Source: ZC4RG30 sp964456255
GTDB taxonomy: Bacteria > Pseudomonadota > Gammaproteobacteria > Steroidobacterales > Steroidobacteraceae
Direction: 5' to 3'
Assembly: GCA_964456255.1 (NCBI GenBank)
Contig: CAYWDZ010000078.1
Span: 1-12,763, forward strand
DNA length: 12,763 nucleotides
Positions 1 through 7,139 of this stretch are shown piece by piece (position 1 is the first letter of the stretch; each line of letters starts with the position of its first letter). The translations under genes were made by a program, and so were the position numbers. The notes beneath the pieces are model-generated. The model did not search any database. It saw nothing but the letters and a program-made list of their open reading frames with translations, and was not told the DNA's origin.

Positions 1-151
1 GAATTTCAGCAGCTGCGCGGACTTGGAATGCTGCGAGACAATAGAGTGGGAGTGATGTGTCGCAGGCGTGATTGATCCGGCATCAAGCGGTCTCGTTGCG
101 ACTGGCGACAAGACAAGAAGGACGAGGCACACAGGAATACGGAGGCGGTTC

Positions 152-730
152 ATGGCGACCACGGCTTCGATCGACATTTCCAGGGATGGCGACGCGACGG
201 TCTTCACCGTGAATCCGGGCGGCGCACGGCGAAGTTGGTCAATGATCACGGTTGGCGCGACTTTCATTGGCGCTGGCTTCCTGTTTCGCGAGTCGCTCGG
301 CAACATGCTGTTCTGGACATGCATGGTCATTGGCGCGCTGATCGTCGTGACCACCGGGGGCGATCATCGCCCGAAGTCTCACCGCCGCAAGTCCGTCATC
401 CGCGTCTCGGACGCCGGGTTCGTCGTGAACGGCAAGTCCTTTGCGCGCAGCGCCGTCAAGCGGTTGCTGGTGCGCAATCCGCTGAAATCCGATGCGCCCG
501 CGCGCACCGTCTACTTCACCGGGCCTGATGCCGGATCCCTCAACGTGCAGATGGGTGCGCACGAAGGCTATCAGCGCGAATGGGAAAATCTCGTGGACGG
601 AACCTACGAGATCATTCTCGACGCGGACCATCAGGACATCGTGATAGCGGGAAATCTGAGCGCGCAGTCGGTGGACAGGTTGTTGCGCAGCCTCTGCGAC
701 GTGTCGGGCATGACTTACCGGGCCGGGTGA
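152..730 (+). CDS. Two-helix membrane protein with PH-like cytoplasmic domain (hypothetical)
   Basis: This encodes a 192-residue protein of unknown function. I chose the ATG at 152 because GGAGG at 141-145 lies six bases before it; the in-frame GTG at 68 would add 28 basic residues with no purpose. Residues about 28-46 and 51-68 are hydrophobic and separated by a short turn, so they look like a membrane hairpin. A basic stretch (HRPKSHRRK, 72-80) follows. The rest reads as alternating beta strands starting with IRVSDAGFVVNGKSF, a pattern common in bacterial PH-like domains behind two membrane helices, and ends in a short amphipathic helix (QSVDRLLRSLCDV). The PH-like reading is an inference from pattern. 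The gene converges on the Sel1-repeat gene with only 35 bases between stops, so they are not co-transcribed. I do not recognise a named family. Confidence 0.8.
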   Translation: MATTASIDISRDGDATVFTVNPGGARRSWSMITVGATFIGAGFLFRESLGNMLFWTCMVIGALIVVTTGGDHRPKSHRRKSVIRVSDAGFVVNGKSFARSAVKRLLVRNPLKSDAPARTVYFTGPDAGSLNVQMGAHEGYQREWENLVDGTYEIILDADHQDIVIAGNLSAQSVDRLLRSLCDVSGMTYRAG

Positions 731-765
731 ACCCGCTTCCCGCAACCAGTCAGGTTCACGCCCTG

Positions 766-2277
766 TTACGGGGCTGACGGCGCCAGCTTGTAGACTTCGT
801 ACAGGTAGCCGGTGCCGTCATTGATGTGCAGGGTCGCCTGCACGCCGCCGGCGGTCGTCGTGAACTCGGTGGCTGACTTCTGCTGCAGCGGGCCGAGGTC
901 CCGGGCGACGGCAGCCTTGCGCTCGGTCACCATGCTGGCAAACGACACGCCGCCGTCGTTCACGGGCCGCTTGCGGACGATGGTCAAGGCCACCAGTCGA
1001 CCGGTTGATCCGGCTGCGTTGAAGTCGTAGTTGACGGCTATGATGTCGGGGCCACCGTCACGGAAATCACCCGTGAGCGCATTGATCGTGTTCTGCGGAC
1101 CGTTAACCTTGCCCGGCGCGCCGCCACGTGCCTGGATGTCTCTCTGGATGCTCTCGACCGTGTCATGCCCCAGCCGTGCCCGCACGATCGTGAACGGGGC
1201 AGGCGCAGCCGGCGCAGAGGCAGGTTGCCGACGCGCCTCGGCTGTCTTGCGCATGCCCTCGGGACAAACCACGGATTGAAACGTGCAGCCTGATTCGCGC
1301 AGCTGGTCGGCGCGAGCCACATCCCTTGATACGCCAATGCCACGGCGATACATGTCGCCCAACATGCTGCAGCTCAAGCCATGCTGCAGGTTGCAACCAT
1401 TCAGGTAGATCGCCGCCGCCGCCGTGACGTTCTTGCGCTCCATCCTGACGCCCTGGCCCAGCATGTTGCCAAGCAGCCAGCAGGCATCGCCGATGCCTCC
1501 ATCACAGGCGCCTGCAAGAAGGGAGGCGGCGCGCGAGCCGTCGATATCAGGGTCGTCCGCCTGGCCGTTGTAGTACCGCAAGGCGGCGCGCATGCAGGCG
1601 TTGGCATCGCCGCGCCGACACGTCGCGACCTCGGCGCCGAGTGGCCGCGCCGGACTGTTCTCGGGCAGGCCGAGAGTCGAATAAAGATCGCTGATCGCCG
1701 TTTCCAAAGCCCCGCACTCGTCTCCCGATCCCAGGCGACAGGCCCTCTCCTCGAGTTCGAGGGCGATTCGCGCATCGGCCTTGACGCCGGTGCCATCCTT
1801 GTAGGCACCCGCAAGAGCATTGCAGGCATCGGCATCGTCGGCATCGCAGGCGCGGGTGAGCAGTTGGATGGCTCGGGCGACGTCCTTGGTGACTCCCTCG
1901 CCCGAGAGGAAGTTGCGGCCGGCGTCCCCGCAGTCCGTAACCGACCCGAGTTCGCAAGCACGCAGCCTGTACCGGTGTTCGAGCGCGGCGTCTGCCGCGA
2001 GGCCATCATCCTTCCACTCTTCCTTGTTGAAGGAACGAGCGGTCCAGCTGTAGCGATCAGCAAGGCGCGAGCAATCCTTGACCACACTCCTGTCGCAGCC
2101 CGCCTTGAGCTGCGCCGGCGTCTTCGCCGTCGTTCGGTCGGGCTCGGCGGCCTGCGCCTTCTCCGCCGCGGTGGCTGCGGGCGCTTCCGAGGCGGCGGCC
2201 GGTACGCACGGCAGGGGGCCAATGCAGGCCGCCAGCAACAATGCTGCAGCGGAGTGCGTCCGCTTATTGTGGTTCAT
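766..2277 (-). CDS. Secreted Cys-paired Sel1-repeat lipoprotein with C-terminal unknown domain
   Basis: This encodes 503 residues, starting at the ATG ending at 2277. The reading frame stays open 74 codons further upstream, but only this ATG puts an export signal first: a basic N-terminus (MNHNKRTH), a hydrophobic run, then LLLAAC with Cys18, a usable lipobox. Ile at +2 suggests outer-membrane sorting. Residues about 31-60 are an Ala-rich linker. Residues about 61-340 hold roughly six to seven Sel1-like helical repeats near 36 residues long, with motifs such as GEGVTKDVARAIQLL and GIGVSRDVARADQL. Nearly every repeat begins and ends with Cys, as in the disulfide-stapled Hcp-type Sel1 proteins of the periplasm. 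Residues about 360-503 are a separate alpha/beta domain I do not recognise. Sel1 arrays usually mediate protein contacts, so a scaffolding or binding role is likely but the partner is unknown. The divergent neighbour is also exported. Confidence 0.87.
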   Translation of the reverse strand: MNHNKRTHSAAALLLAACIGPLPCVPAAASEAPAATAAEKAQAAEPDRTTAKTPAQLKAGCDRSVVKDCSRLADRYSWTARSFNKEEWKDDGLAADAALEHRYRLRACELGSVTDCGDAGRNFLSGEGVTKDVARAIQLLTRACDADDADACNALAGAYKDGTGVKADARIALELEERACRLGSGDECGALETAISDLYSTLGLPENSPARPLGAEVATCRRGDANACMRAALRYYNGQADDPDIDGSRAASLLAGACDGGIGDACWLLGNMLGQGVRMERKNVTAAAAIYLNGCNLQHGLSCSMLGDMYRRGIGVSRDVARADQLRESGCTFQSVVCPEGMRKTAEARRQPASAPAAPAPFTIVRARLGHDTVESIQRDIQARGGAPGKVNGPQNTINALTGDFRDGGPDIIAVNYDFNAAGSTGRLVALTIVRKRPVNDGGVSFASMVTERKAAVARDLGPLQQKSATEFTTTAGGVQATLHINDGTGYLYEVYKLAPSAP

Positions 2278-2539
2278 AGGCTCTGGCTTGCCTCGTTGGT
2301 CGGCAACGGTCGGGCAGTTGTCGGGCCACTTGGTCCCTGCTTCGAGATCCAAAATTGCGCGCATGCGGGCATCGGTGTCAATGCAGTAGCGGGACGGCAG
2401 CGCCGGCTCTTGGGGCAGATCCCGCAATGCCTGCAATTGTAGTATCGTCCGGGTCGACGCCAGGCACGGTCCGATGGTTCCTGCAATCGTAGACGACACT
2501 TCAGAGTGTATGGATCAGTCCACCAAAGCAGAGGGTTGT
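2278..2539. promoter_or_regulatory. Divergent intergenic region with 13-base direct repeat
   Basis: This 262-base gap lies between the starts of two exported-protein genes and should hold both promoters. A near-identical 13-base element occurs at 2430-2442 (CCTGCAATTGTAG) and 2480-2492 (CCTGCAATCGTAG), exactly 50 bases apart, about five helical turns. The first copy contains an imperfect palindrome around CAATTG, so it could bind a dimeric regulator. On the minus strand a consensus -35 TTGACA lies at 2376-2381, but the hexamer 17 bases downstream (GCAATT) is a poor -10, so I do not claim a mapped promoter. No strong -10 is evident for the plus-strand gene. The minus-strand frame is open across the gap, but I see no protein family in it. 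Confidence 0.4.
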
Positions 2540-3364
2540 ATGTACTCACGCATTCGGCTTCGCGCTTTCCACCACTGCTGTCTGGCCATCGCGCTCATGC
2601 CACTGGCGATGGCCGCGCACGCGCAGACCGCCGCCGACACCGAGCGGCTCGCCTCTGCGAGTGCCTTTCTCGAAACCGGTGGACTGAAGATCGGGATGAA
2701 GCTCGCGGATATCGCGCCAGCCACCCGTGCGTTGAATCCGCAGTTGAAACTGACCAACACCTACAGCGTGACGGTCTGGCCGCCGGACCCGCTGGACATG
2801 ACCAAGACCGCACCACCGGGCTCGCCGGTGTCTCCGCAGACCCTGGAGTTGCAGACGGTTCAGGGAGGCGGCGCCCGCCAGACCAACGAGGTTCTGAACA
2901 TCACGCTCGCGCTCTACCCGAACGCGCCGGTGCTGATGAAGCTCAACCGCGTCATGAATTTTCCTCCGGCAGCCGGGCCCCACCGCGATCAGGTGCTGCA
3001 GGCGATCATCGCGAAGTTCGGGCCGGCGACCGAAAACAACGTGACCTCGGACACGCCCGCATTCGGCATGCGTCTGCTGCGCTGGTGGTTCGACCGCAAC
3101 GGCAAGGTGCTGCCGCCGATCGCCCCAAACACATCAAGGAGCCTGTGTCCCGCGCCGGAGAACTGCAAGGATTACTCCCTGTTCTCCCTGCAAGTTACGA
3201 CGGGCGCCGGCGGCATAGTGACCGCAATGGACTACAACCTCTGGAGCGGCCCGCTGATCGACTCGGCGCAGGAGGCGACTGACGCCTACCTGCAGTCCGT
3301 GCACGACAATCGGCTCAAGCAGCAGAACGAGGCATCGAAGAGCCGGGCCCTGCCGAAACTGTAG
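2540..3364 (+). CDS. Exported protein of unknown function
   Basis: This encodes 274 residues. The ATG at 2540 follows AGAGGG with a short spacer and begins a clear Sec signal peptide: basic MYSRIRLR, a hydrophobic stretch to about residue 26, and a cleavage site AHA|QT after residue 28. In-frame ATGs at 2474 and 2510 would bury this signal. The mature protein has the segment LKIGMKLADI (49-58), resembling the strand-helix opening of small periplasmic domains that read as LxxGMxxxDI, followed by a Pro-rich loop (81-99), an alpha/beta stretch containing IIAKFGPAT (156-164), and a Cys pair (C203, C209) that could form a disulfide. The C-terminus is a charged helix rich in Gln, Lys and Asn. I do not recognise the family. 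It is divergent from the Sel1 lipoprotein gene and converges on the LTxxQ-like gene, so it is probably monocistronic. Confidence 0.8.
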   Translation: MYSRIRLRAFHHCCLAIALMPLAMAAHAQTAADTERLASASAFLETGGLKIGMKLADIAPATRALNPQLKLTNTYSVTVWPPDPLDMTKTAPPGSPVSPQTLELQTVQGGGARQTNEVLNITLALYPNAPVLMKLNRVMNFPPAAGPHRDQVLQAIIAKFGPATENNVTSDTPAFGMRLLRWWFDRNGKVLPPIAPNTSRSLCPAPENCKDYSLFSLQVTTGAGGIVTAMDYNLWSGPLIDSAQEATDAYLQSVHDNRLKQQNEASKSRALPKL

Positions 3365-3426
3365 CTCCGTAACGCCCGGCGACGATCGAGTGGGAGTGAG
3401 AGGGTTCCTTTCGCGGTCTATGTCGT

Positions 3427-4227
3427 TCATGGACCGCTTGCGGGCCCGGCAGCTTCTGCAAAGTTGAAGTTGCGGTACAGCGCGGTGGCTCTCTCTTCTT
3501 CGTCGTGAATCAACGCGCGATAACTCTCGAGCTGGCGCGGATTGAGCTCCGAGGCGGCAATTTCCAGCAGACGCTTGTGCTCGCGCGCACGCTCCCGCTG
3601 CACCTGCATGTATTCCTGCGGATTCATTGATGGCTTGAAGGGTTCGCGCTCGCGGTTCAAGCGCAGCTGCTCCGTGACCAGCGCCGTGGTCAGAGCCATC
3701 GCCTGCGCATCGCCCAGGCGATCGGCACTCGAGGCAAGCCTGGATTGAAGCTGGCTGATCTGCCTGTGCAGGGGCATGGTCAGCTGGTACTGCTGCAGCA
3801 GCGGGTACTTGTTGCCCAGCATTGCGGCCAGTTCGGCCTCGTGTGTCCTGAGCACATCGGGATCAAAGCCCTTCGTGCCCTTTGTTCTCTGGACTTCTTC
3901 CTGTCTGGCAAGCAGGTCAAAAAGGCTGCTCTCCTGCTCATCTGTCAGCTCCAGCCACCTGCCCAGGTTCGGATAAGACGAGGGCAGCGACTTTCGTCGC
4001 TGGGCGCGCAGGATGTCAGCGTTCTTTGGATCGTTCTGCTGCCTTCGCATTGCCTCCAGGAAAGCGCTCGCTTCGTCTGGCACTACAGGCTCAGGTATCG
4101 CCTCCCGCAGTTGGGTTTGCAGATCGGCGATCTGCTGACGATCCGCTTCGGCCTGCCGCGACAAGTACAGGGCATACCCGCTGGCACCGGCCGCCGCAAT
4201 GAACAGGACCGCCACCAGTGCCTTCAT
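3427..4227 (-). CDS. Membrane-anchored coiled-coil protein with LTxxQ-like motifs
   Basis: This encodes 266 residues. The ATG ending at 4227 is preceded by GGGAGG seven bases away; a second ATG just upstream is out of frame and stops at once. Residues about 3-22 form one transmembrane anchor or uncleaved signal, followed by a heptad-like stretch (AEADRQQIADLQTQL). The remainder is strongly helical and charged. Three spaced motifs, LTDEQ (94-98), LGDAQ (171-175) and LNPRQ (228-232), each begin a helix, resembling the LTxxQ signature of the Spy/CpxP type of periplasmic chaperone and sensor proteins. The match is by motif only. It lies 47 bases downstream of the G8-protein gene on the same strand with no terminator between them, so the two are probably one transcript and this protein may help fold or tether the secreted partner. 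That role is inference. Confidence 0.8.
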   Translation of the reverse strand: MKALVAVLFIAAAGASGYALYLSRQAEADRQQIADLQTQLREAIPEPVVPDEASAFLEAMRRQQNDPKNADILRAQRRKSLPSSYPNLGRWLELTDEQESSLFDLLARQEEVQRTKGTKGFDPDVLRTHEAELAAMLGNKYPLLQQYQLTMPLHRQISQLQSRLASSADRLGDAQAMALTTALVTEQLRLNREREPFKPSMNPQEYMQVQRERAREHKRLLEIAASELNPRQLESYRALIHDEEERATALYRNFNFAEAAGPASGP

Positions 4228-4274
4228 GGCATACCCTCCCTTTCATCCCTGTGGCATCGACACCGACCCGTTTC

Positions 4275-6923
4275 TTATCGGCTGACCGTGATGCTGGCCT
4301 GCAGATCCGTTGGGCGAATGACCTTCATGACCGGCGGCGCGGCCACCAGTTTCACCCAGACCTTGTCCCCGTCCCTGAACCAGGACGTCTCCTTCGCCTG
4401 GCGCAATGCGTTCATGCTGCTTTGCTCCTTTCCGGAGGCTGCTTTGGCAAAGCCCGGCAGCTCAAACATGACCCATGAGCCCGCATCCATTTCAGACAGA
4501 CTGAGCGTGACTTCCGGTCTTTCGGTCTTGACCTGGATCTCGGTGCCGGCCTTCACGGTGCTCTGGTCGCCGGAGATCTTGAATTCCCTGCCGTTGCGAA
4601 TGAGGGCGATGGGCGGCTGCGGAGCACGTCGAGTGAACAGAGCGGTACGTTGGGACTGAACGAGGGGATCGTTTGCAGCAGCACCCCCACCGATCGAAGA
4701 CAGCAAAGCGAACCGGGCGGTCCGCGATTCGAGATTGACGGCCTTTGGAAGCTCGCCTCTGGCGTCAGATAGATTCAGGCGGCCGATATCACCCGTGCAC
4801 ACAGCGGCGTTCCAGGTCGGCTGGATCTTGCAGGTGTCGTCGGTGGCGACGCTGTCGTTCTCGCCATCGTTGAGCAGGACCTGCGAATTGGGGATGCCGG
4901 TCACCGAGCCGTCCACGTCGCGGAACGACAGGGTCCGATACTGATTGCCGCCGCGATTGTCATTGTCGAATCGGGCATCGTATTTCGGGAAATAGACCGG
5001 CTTGGCGTTGACGAATTTCGCACCGCTGATGCTGCTGCCGGTACTCAAGCCCGCGCTCGTGAACAGCAGGAAGGACAGCGCCCCGGTCTTGCGCCGATCG
5101 TTGTCCTGGAAATTCACGAATGTCGTGTTCACCACATCATCGCGATAGTCGTAGTACTCGTAGCCGCGGATGGGGAAATCTGGAATGGAAGGCTTCGGCA
5201 GGCTGCGGCCATAGGCGATTTCCTCTGGCGTGGTGGGGTTGCCGATATTTTCGGTCTCGCCCACGACCAGCGAATCAACCAGCCGTGAACTGAACGGCAG
5301 GCTGCCGATGTCGCCCGCGGCCTGCGTCATGCCAATGGCGTTGTCGGCGAATTTCGCGTTGCTGTACACATACATGTCGCCCCGGCCCCAGAGACCACCA
5401 TTGCGGTTCTTGTAGCTCGTCAGGTTCTCGAAGTGCGTCTCCAGCACTTCGCTCTCCAGATTGTTCGGGTCTGCCAGATGCAGCATCGGAATGGAGGCCG
5501 TACCGAAGGTGTTGTCCGGGTTGATGTGCCGGTCAATCATGAACCCGTCGAAGTTGGAATGGGACACGTTGCCCCTGAATGCGCGCACCGCCGTTCGGCG
5601 CGGCCAGGTGTTCTTCGCTATGTCCGAATCTTCGAACGCCCCCTGTGGGTGCATTGGCAGGGAAAACCAGAAGCCGGTCTCGTCGGCACCGGCTGCAACA
5701 TTGTCTATGAAGGAGTTGTCCGGGTTGGTGATCCAGTAGGCCGCCACCGTGTTGTCCGAGGGCAGCAGCACATCCTTCGACTGCTGGCCATTCTGTCTCG
5801 GGGCGCCCGGCGCGGCCGCTGGGCGCTCACCATTTGCGCCGAGGTTGGTCGGCACGCAGGGCTTGGTGGGATGACACTTGATCTGGATGGCCAGGTTGTG
5901 CACGAACTCGTTGCCGTGCTCGATGCCGTCCTCGAGGAAGAAACAGTGACCGACGATGTTGTAGGTCACGTTGTTCTCGACCCGCACGTCGTTCGTGCCG
6001 TGCACCGTCACGCAGCGGTTGTAGGTGTCGTGGATGGACGCGTTCCGGATGTACTGGCCCTTGGCATCGCCCACCAGGTGCCAGTGGATCGGATAGCGCG
6101 CCAGCTCCAGGTGCTGGCCCATGCGATTGAGTTCGACACCGTCGACGAACAACTTGCTGGTGACCATCGCCATGATATGGCCACCAAAGTGAGACTCGGC
6201 TGCATCCTCTGATGCCTGAACCTTGATATTGCGCGTCAGCAGACCGACTTCGCCGCGCTCATCCACGTTGAAGGTGATCTTGCCGAAGTGCATGTAGGCA
6301 AGCGGTCTGTCGAGCTGGATCGTGTTGCCGCGGATGGCGGCAACGGTGCGGGTCTCGGCCTGACGTGGGTTGTAGTCGGTGGAGGCAAGAACAATCACGT
6401 CACCTGCCTGCCATTGCGAGGCGTTCAACACTTCGATCGAGGTAGCGCCGGCCTCGGCGGTCTTCGCGAGCTTGGTCCAGGTGTTGGTGCGGTTGCCGTG
6501 CAGGTTCAGGGTGCCGCCCGAGAGCATGATGCCGCGGTCGCCCATGCCCATCAGCTGCTCACCCTTGACGTTGTCGGTGAGGGTGATGGTGGCCTTGTGT
6601 GTGAAGGGCTTCGCCTCGGTGCCGATCGTCAGTTCACCATGCACCATGATCCATTCGGCGCTGAGTTCCAGGTCCGACTGGTCTGCAAAGCTGAGCTTGC
6701 CGTTGATCGTCAGGCCGTTCAGGGCAGGAGGAGTGACGTCAAGCACGACGGCGACATCATTGCCGATCGTGACCTTGCTGCCAGCCTTTGGCACTGCGCC
6801 ACCGGACCACGTGGATGAAGCCGACCACGCACCGCTCTTCACAGCTTCCTGGGCCTGTGCAGCCAAGGAGAAGATGGCAGTAGCCAGCACCGGAAGATGC
6901 AACAAACGATTGTTAAGTCGCAT
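4275..6923 (-). CDS. Secreted G8-domain/beta-helix protein, CEMIP/TMEM2-like
   Basis: This encodes 882 residues. The ATG ending at 6923 has GAGGGGG nine bases upstream and begins a Sec signal peptide cleaved near AQA|QEAV (residue 24). Residues about 28-120 match a G8 domain: paired Gly-rich strands, a TWSGGAVPKAG opening and the GxLTI ladder. A long right-handed parallel beta-helix follows. It carries the segments known from animal CEMIP (KIAA1199) and TMEM2: RYPIHWHLVGD (276-286), NRCVTVHGTND (302-312), GHCFFLEDGIEHGN (325-338), LLPSDNT (386-392) and ETGFWF (415-420). Those proteins bind or depolymerise hyaluronan, so a role on an extracellular polysaccharide is likely; the actual substrate is unknown. 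A Pro/Gly-rich loop (about 350-383), including C350 and C356, interrupts the helix. The last 130 or so residues form a beta-rich tail. It is the first gene of a two-gene unit with its own promoter. Confidence 0.9.
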   Translation of the reverse strand: MRLNNRLLHLPVLATAIFSLAAQAQEAVKSGAWSASSTWSGGAVPKAGSKVTIGNDVAVVLDVTPPALNGLTINGKLSFADQSDLELSAEWIMVHGELTIGTEAKPFTHKATITLTDNVKGEQLMGMGDRGIMLSGGTLNLHGNRTNTWTKLAKTAEAGATSIEVLNASQWQAGDVIVLASTDYNPRQAETRTVAAIRGNTIQLDRPLAYMHFGKITFNVDERGEVGLLTRNIKVQASEDAAESHFGGHIMAMVTSKLFVDGVELNRMGQHLELARYPIHWHLVGDAKGQYIRNASIHDTYNRCVTVHGTNDVRVENNVTYNIVGHCFFLEDGIEHGNEFVHNLAIQIKCHPTKPCVPTNLGANGERPAAAPGAPRQNGQQSKDVLLPSDNTVAAYWITNPDNSFIDNVAAGADETGFWFSLPMHPQGAFEDSDIAKNTWPRRTAVRAFRGNVSHSNFDGFMIDRHINPDNTFGTASIPMLHLADPNNLESEVLETHFENLTSYKNRNGGLWGRGDMYVYSNAKFADNAIGMTQAAGDIGSLPFSSRLVDSLVVGETENIGNPTTPEEIAYGRSLPKPSIPDFPIRGYEYYDYRDDVVNTTFVNFQDNDRRKTGALSFLLFTSAGLSTGSSISGAKFVNAKPVYFPKYDARFDNDNRGGNQYRTLSFRDVDGSVTGIPNSQVLLNDGENDSVATDDTCKIQPTWNAAVCTGDIGRLNLSDARGELPKAVNLESRTARFALLSSIGGGAAANDPLVQSQRTALFTRRAPQPPIALIRNGREFKISGDQSTVKAGTEIQVKTERPEVTLSLSEMDAGSWVMFELPGFAKAASGKEQSSMNALRQAKETSWFRDGDKVWVKLVAAPPVMKVIRPTDLQASITVSR

Positions 6924-6941
6924 GGAATCAGACCCCCTCAA

Positions 6942-6962
6942 CTGGAGATGTCGTTTCTCCAG
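6942..6962 (-). promoter_or_regulatory. Leader hairpin next to the ribosome binding site of the G8 gene
   Basis: On the minus strand CTGGAGA, a seven-base loop and TCTCCAG form a perfect seven-pair stem. It ends two bases before the GAGGGGG ribosome binding site (6933-6939) of the G8 gene. Its position suits control of translation or protection of the mRNA 5' end. The pairing is seen directly; function is inferred. There is no U-tract, so it is not an intrinsic terminator. Confidence 0.5.
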
Positions 6963-6997
6963 CTTTTCTACGTGTATCAACAGGGCGTACCGGGCCG

Positions 6998-7026
6998 ATT
7001 ATCAGTATTTGCCCTCTGTCGGGCAA
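6998..7026 (-). promoter_or_regulatory. Sigma70-type promoter of the G8 operon
   Basis: Read on the minus strand, TTGCCC (7021-7026) and GATAAT (6998-7003) are separated by exactly 17 bases, giving a good -35/-10 pair. Transcription would begin near 6991, leaving an untranslated leader of about 68 bases before the G8 start. The -35 and the first part of the spacer lie within a perfect inverted repeat, suggesting repression at this site. Confidence 0.55.
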
Positions 7027-7027
7027 A
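7008..7027. promoter_or_regulatory. Inverted repeat over the G8 promoter, candidate operator
   Basis: TTTGCCC (7008-7014) and GGGCAAA (7021-7027) are perfect inverted copies separated by six bases. The element covers the -35 hexamer and most of the spacer of the predicted G8 promoter, where a dimeric repressor would block RNA polymerase. It lacks a U-tract in either direction, so I do not call it a terminator. Confidence 0.45.
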
Positions 7028-7078
7028 CCAGACTGGCCAGGTGAAAAAGGGTTGGCCGCATGGCGAAACGCTGCACGG

Positions 7079-7112
7079 TTCCTGCTTCGCCACCATGCAG
7101 GAATCGCGATTC
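7079..7112. repeat. Overlapping inverted repeat and 12-base perfect palindrome
   Basis: TTCCTGC (7079-7085) and GCAGGAA (7097-7103) form a perfect inverted repeat around an 11-base loop. Overlapping its right arm is the perfect palindrome GAATCGCGATTC (7101-7112). Both lie 28-61 bases past the stop of the LysR gene and 50-90 bases upstream of the G8 promoter. The hairpin could mark the end of the LysR transcript, though no U-run follows, and the palindrome could be an upstream activator site for the G8 promoter. Symmetry is seen; roles are inferred. Confidence 0.45.
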
Positions 7113-7139
7113 AGGGCCGATGGTCCGGGCGCGGCTGGT

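Noticed and set aside
731..765. Terminator between the convergent genes (CGGG/CCCG near 726-737, CCC/GGG near 761-773).
   Set aside because: Stems are only three to four pairs and lack U-tracts, so they are not distinguishable from background in GC-rich sequence.
1381..2442. Long plus-strand open frame of 353 codons.
   Set aside because: It is antisense to the Sel1-repeat gene, whose repeats, Cys spacing and lipobox are unmistakable; the frame is Ala/Arg/Gly-rich without domain features, as expected of a shadow in GC-rich DNA.
44..3399. The 12-mer GAGTGGGAGTGA at 44-55 and again at 3388-3399, both outside genes, with a few further matching bases to the left.
   Set aside because: A rough estimate for two sequences this long gives several shared 12-mers by chance, and the extended match (17 of 19) is also near chance level. 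There is no third copy that I can see.
3745..4659. Plus-strand open frame of 304 codons spanning two minus-strand genes.
   Set aside because: It crosses the boundary between the G8 and LTxxQ-like genes, has no ribosome binding site or domain pattern, and both antisense genes are well supported.
5433..6212. Plus-strand open frame of 259 codons.
   Set aside because: It is antisense to the most conserved part of the G8/beta-helix protein.
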